In this document: positions 62,287 to 64,000 of the stretch, piece by piece
Layout of the letters: each line of letters begins with the position of its first letter
How positions within the stretch are numbered: the stretch's first letter is position 1
Source: Leeia aquatica
Lineage (GTDB): Bacteria > Pseudomonadota > Gammaproteobacteria > Burkholderiales > Leeiaceae
Assembly: GCF_012641365.1 (NCBI RefSeq)
Contig: NZ_JABAIM010000003.1
Span: forward strand, 310,001 to 374,000
Length of the DNA: 64,000 bases
Direction of reading: 5' to 3'
Made by a program: the position numbers and the translations under genes
The notes under the pieces: generated by a model
Told to the model about the DNA's origin: nothing
The model's database searches: none
Seen by the model: only the letters and a program-made list of their open reading frames with translations

Positions 62287-63993
62287 CTACAACCTCGGGC
62301 GATGCTTGAGCGGATACGACACGGTAACGGCGTTACCGGCCGCATTGTAGTTCAGATCCCGGCAAAGATTGCGCACCAGCGCAATGCCTTTGCCGGAGGG
62401 GCGCAGTGCCTGCAGGGCATTGGTCTGCTGCAGCTTGCCCTGGTGATCAAAGCCCTGCCCGCTGTCCGTCACCATGATCTGCAAGACAGGCTCCGCCTCA
62501 TCCTGCAAGATGGCCAGCTCAATGGTGATTTCGCCCTGGGTCAGGGCCGTGAGCCGTTCGCTGCGTAGCATGAAGTACTCGTCCATGCCATCCGGCGACT
62601 CCTTAAGAGAGGATTCCAGCAGCAGGATGCCATGGTCCAGCGCATTGGCGAACAATTCTGTCAGGATCAGGAACACTTCGGAACGCTGCCGCCGCGTAAT
62701 GCGTACCTGATCCAGCACATGGATCAACAGCGGCACCGTATTCACATACTTCAGTTCTTCCGGCCCCAGCGTCAGCGCCATTCTCCAGCCGCTTTGCACA
62801 CTGCCGGACACATCATCATGCTCGCGCTGATCCGCGCTGATGCGGTCGGCCAGCTCCTGATCACAGCGGACAATGACCAGGGAAATATCATCATGGTGCG
62901 GCTCGCCGGCCAGATGGTCGACCACGGACTGGCGCACCTGCTCGACCTCACCCCCTTGCGGGGCCTGCTGCACGGCTTGCAGCAGCCGTGGATAGCCAAA
63001 GGGGGCCCTGTCGTGGTCCTCCGCCTCAACCAGGCCATCCGAGCACATCACCAGCCGTAGCGGCTCTTGTAGCGCAAAGGATTCCGTCTTGGAGTCAAAC
63101 TGCATTTCCGGCAGGATGCCGAGGGGCAGATGCCGCGACGGAAACAGCAACACCACCTCGCCTTGTGCATTGAGCAGGTGCAGCTTGGGAATGCCTCCAT
63201 TCCAGACTTCCAGCCGGTTGGTCAGCATGTCCACGGACACCAGCGCCGCCGAGATGAAGCGGTCGCGCGGCAGAATCTGCCTGACCTTGCTGTTGATCTC
63301 GCGAGCAATCTCGGCAATGGAGAAGCCCTTCTCGGTCATGGTGTAGAAAGGCTGCGTCACCGGCAGCACATTGAGCGCGGCCGTCAAACCATGCCCTACC
63401 CCGTCGGCCAGCATCACATACAGCACGTCACCCGGTGTGCGTGCGGCTGCGAGCAAGTCACCTGAGAGAAACTCGGCAGGAGAAATCCAGGAATCCAGCA
63501 TCGGATCATCCAGCTTGGCGCTGTTGACGATACGCTCCATCAAGTGCTGCGCCACCCGCTGCTCTTCGATCACGCGATCCTGGTAGCGGCTAAGCTCGAT
63601 GGCCTGCTCCCGAACCCGCTTGTACAGCATGACACTGCGTTCAAAGGCGCTGATCTTGGCACGCAGGATAGGAAAATTGACCGGCTTGGTCAGGTAATCA
63701 TCACCCCCCTGGGACAAGGCGGCCACCAGGTCGGCGTCGTTATCCAGTGCCGTCAGGAAAATTACGGGAACCCAGCGTTCGCCCACACGGGTTTTCAGCT
63801 CACGAGCTGTCGTGATGCCATCCATGCCAGGCATCACCATGTCCATCAAGACAATATCCGGTGTCTGCTGCTCGGCGATCTGCAGCGCCTCATCGCCACT
63901 CCCCGCCTCCAGCACCTGGTGCCCCAGCGACTCTGCAAAACGTCTCAACAACATGCGAATCATGCGGTCGTCGTCGACGACCATCAGGATCAT
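62287..63993 (-). CDS. Response regulator - PP2C/SpoIIE phosphatase - HATPase anti-sigma-like fusion
   Basis: 568 residues; CAAGG precedes the ATG at 63993, so the gene is probably complete although it nears the window end. Residues 1-120 are a receiver domain (MILMVVDDDRMIRM, phospho-acceptor in IVLMDMVMPGMDG, Lys in DDYLTKPVN). A coiled linker leads to a SpoIIE/PP2C domain (about 165-390) with VMLADGVGHGLTAALN, LVMCSDGLVEAED and EPHHDDISLVIVR as metal-binding marks. Residues 425-568 are an RsbW-like HATPase (LTELFANALDHGIL, VTDSGQGFDH, GKGIALVRNL). The layout suggests control of an anti-anti-sigma partner by a sensor kinase, as in HsbR/RssB-like partner switching. Confidence 0.92.
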   Translation of the reverse strand: MILMVVDDDRMIRMLLRRFAESLGHQVLEAGSGDEALQIAEQQTPDIVLMDMVMPGMDGITTARELKTRVGERWVPVIFLTALDNDADLVAALSQGGDDYLTKPVNFPILRAKISAFERSVMLYKRVREQAIELSRYQDRVIEEQRVAQHLMERIVNSAKLDDPMLDSWISPAEFLSGDLLAAARTPGDVLYVMLADGVGHGLTAALNVLPVTQPFYTMTEKGFSIAEIAREINSKVRQILPRDRFISAALVSVDMLTNRLEVWNGGIPKLHLLNAQGEVVLLFPSRHLPLGILPEMQFDSKTESFALQEPLRLVMCSDGLVEAEDHDRAPFGYPRLLQAVQQAPQGGEVEQVRQSVVDHLAGEPHHDDISLVIVRCDQELADRISADQREHDDVSGSVQSGWRMALTLGPEELKYVNTVPLLIHVLDQVRITRRQRSEVFLILTELFANALDHGILLLESSLKESPDGMDEYFMLRSERLTALTQGEITIELAILQDEAEPVLQIMVTDSGQGFDHQGKLQQTNALQALRPSGKGIALVRNLCRDLNYNAAGNAVTVSYPLKHRPRL

Positions 63994-64000
63994 GCCTTGC

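Overview
The window looks like a chromosomal segment of a motile, GC-rich Betaproteobacterium, probably of the Neisseriales/Chromobacteriaceae type. That placement is an inference from gene order, codon use and protein style; no rRNA or tRNA gene is visible to anchor it. Most of the window is densely packed housekeeping and amino-acid metabolism in short operons, many with 1-8 nt start/stop overlaps. No CRISPR array, insertion sequence or prophage is recognisable.

Layout. 1-4278: the end of an outer-membrane beta-barrel gene (Slam/DUF560-like), a FecR-domain protein with a TbpB-like C-terminal region, and a TPR + GT41 (SPINDLY/OGT-type) glycosyltransferase, a possible surface-protein export/glycosylation module. 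4306-5955: a small unknown gene, a gene-poor stretch, and a lower-GC stand-alone GIY-YIG protein that looks accessory. 6072-10294: class Ia ribonucleotide reductase (nrdA, nrdB) behind a control region with two NrdR boxes 32 bp apart and a perfect DnaA box. 10640-18120: purU, a membrane protein, a periplasmic phosphatase, an acyl-CoA dehydrogenase with a PsrA-like operator, an unknown exported protein, pyrC and a K+ channel. 18193-27273: small exported/membrane genes, two solute-binding proteins, a class 3 (zinc) asparaginase, a 4-nt-overlap block (thioesterase, birA, coaX, SPOR protein) and a penicillin-acylase-family enzyme. 27560-32612: a glutamate/aspartate ABC transporter (gltIJKL) followed by periplasmic gamma-glutamyltransferase. 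32653-39306: MgtC-like protein, ATL DNA-repair protein, ilvD, lgt, queD-like, HAD phosphatase, argB.

39373-43228 is the most unusual region: two different types of 2-isopropylmalate synthase in tandem. The first lies behind a leucine-rich leader peptide and an intrinsic terminator (classical attenuation). The second carries an N-terminal Cro/YdaS-like helix-turn-helix domain, and its own promoter overlaps a 13/14 inverted repeat, which suggests an enzyme that may bind and control its own promoter. 43309-48006: selO, a TetR regulator, a YcgR-like c-di-GMP receptor and a chemoreceptor. 48409-54042: the conserved miaB-phoH-ybeY-corC-lnt operon with a YaeR-like VOC gene inserted. 54128-63993: nhaA, another chemoreceptor, comM, the rsmI / lpoA-yraN-diaA-dolP cluster with divergent overlapping start codons, and a response-regulator/PP2C/ATPase fusion.

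The genes join into clear themes: leucine, arginine and pyrimidine synthesis; glutamate scavenging (ggt + glt); lipoprotein maturation (lgt and lnt, though apart); ribosome and tRNA maturation (miaB, ybeY, rsmI); envelope maintenance (lpoA, dolP, SPOR); and motility signalling (two chemoreceptors, YcgR).
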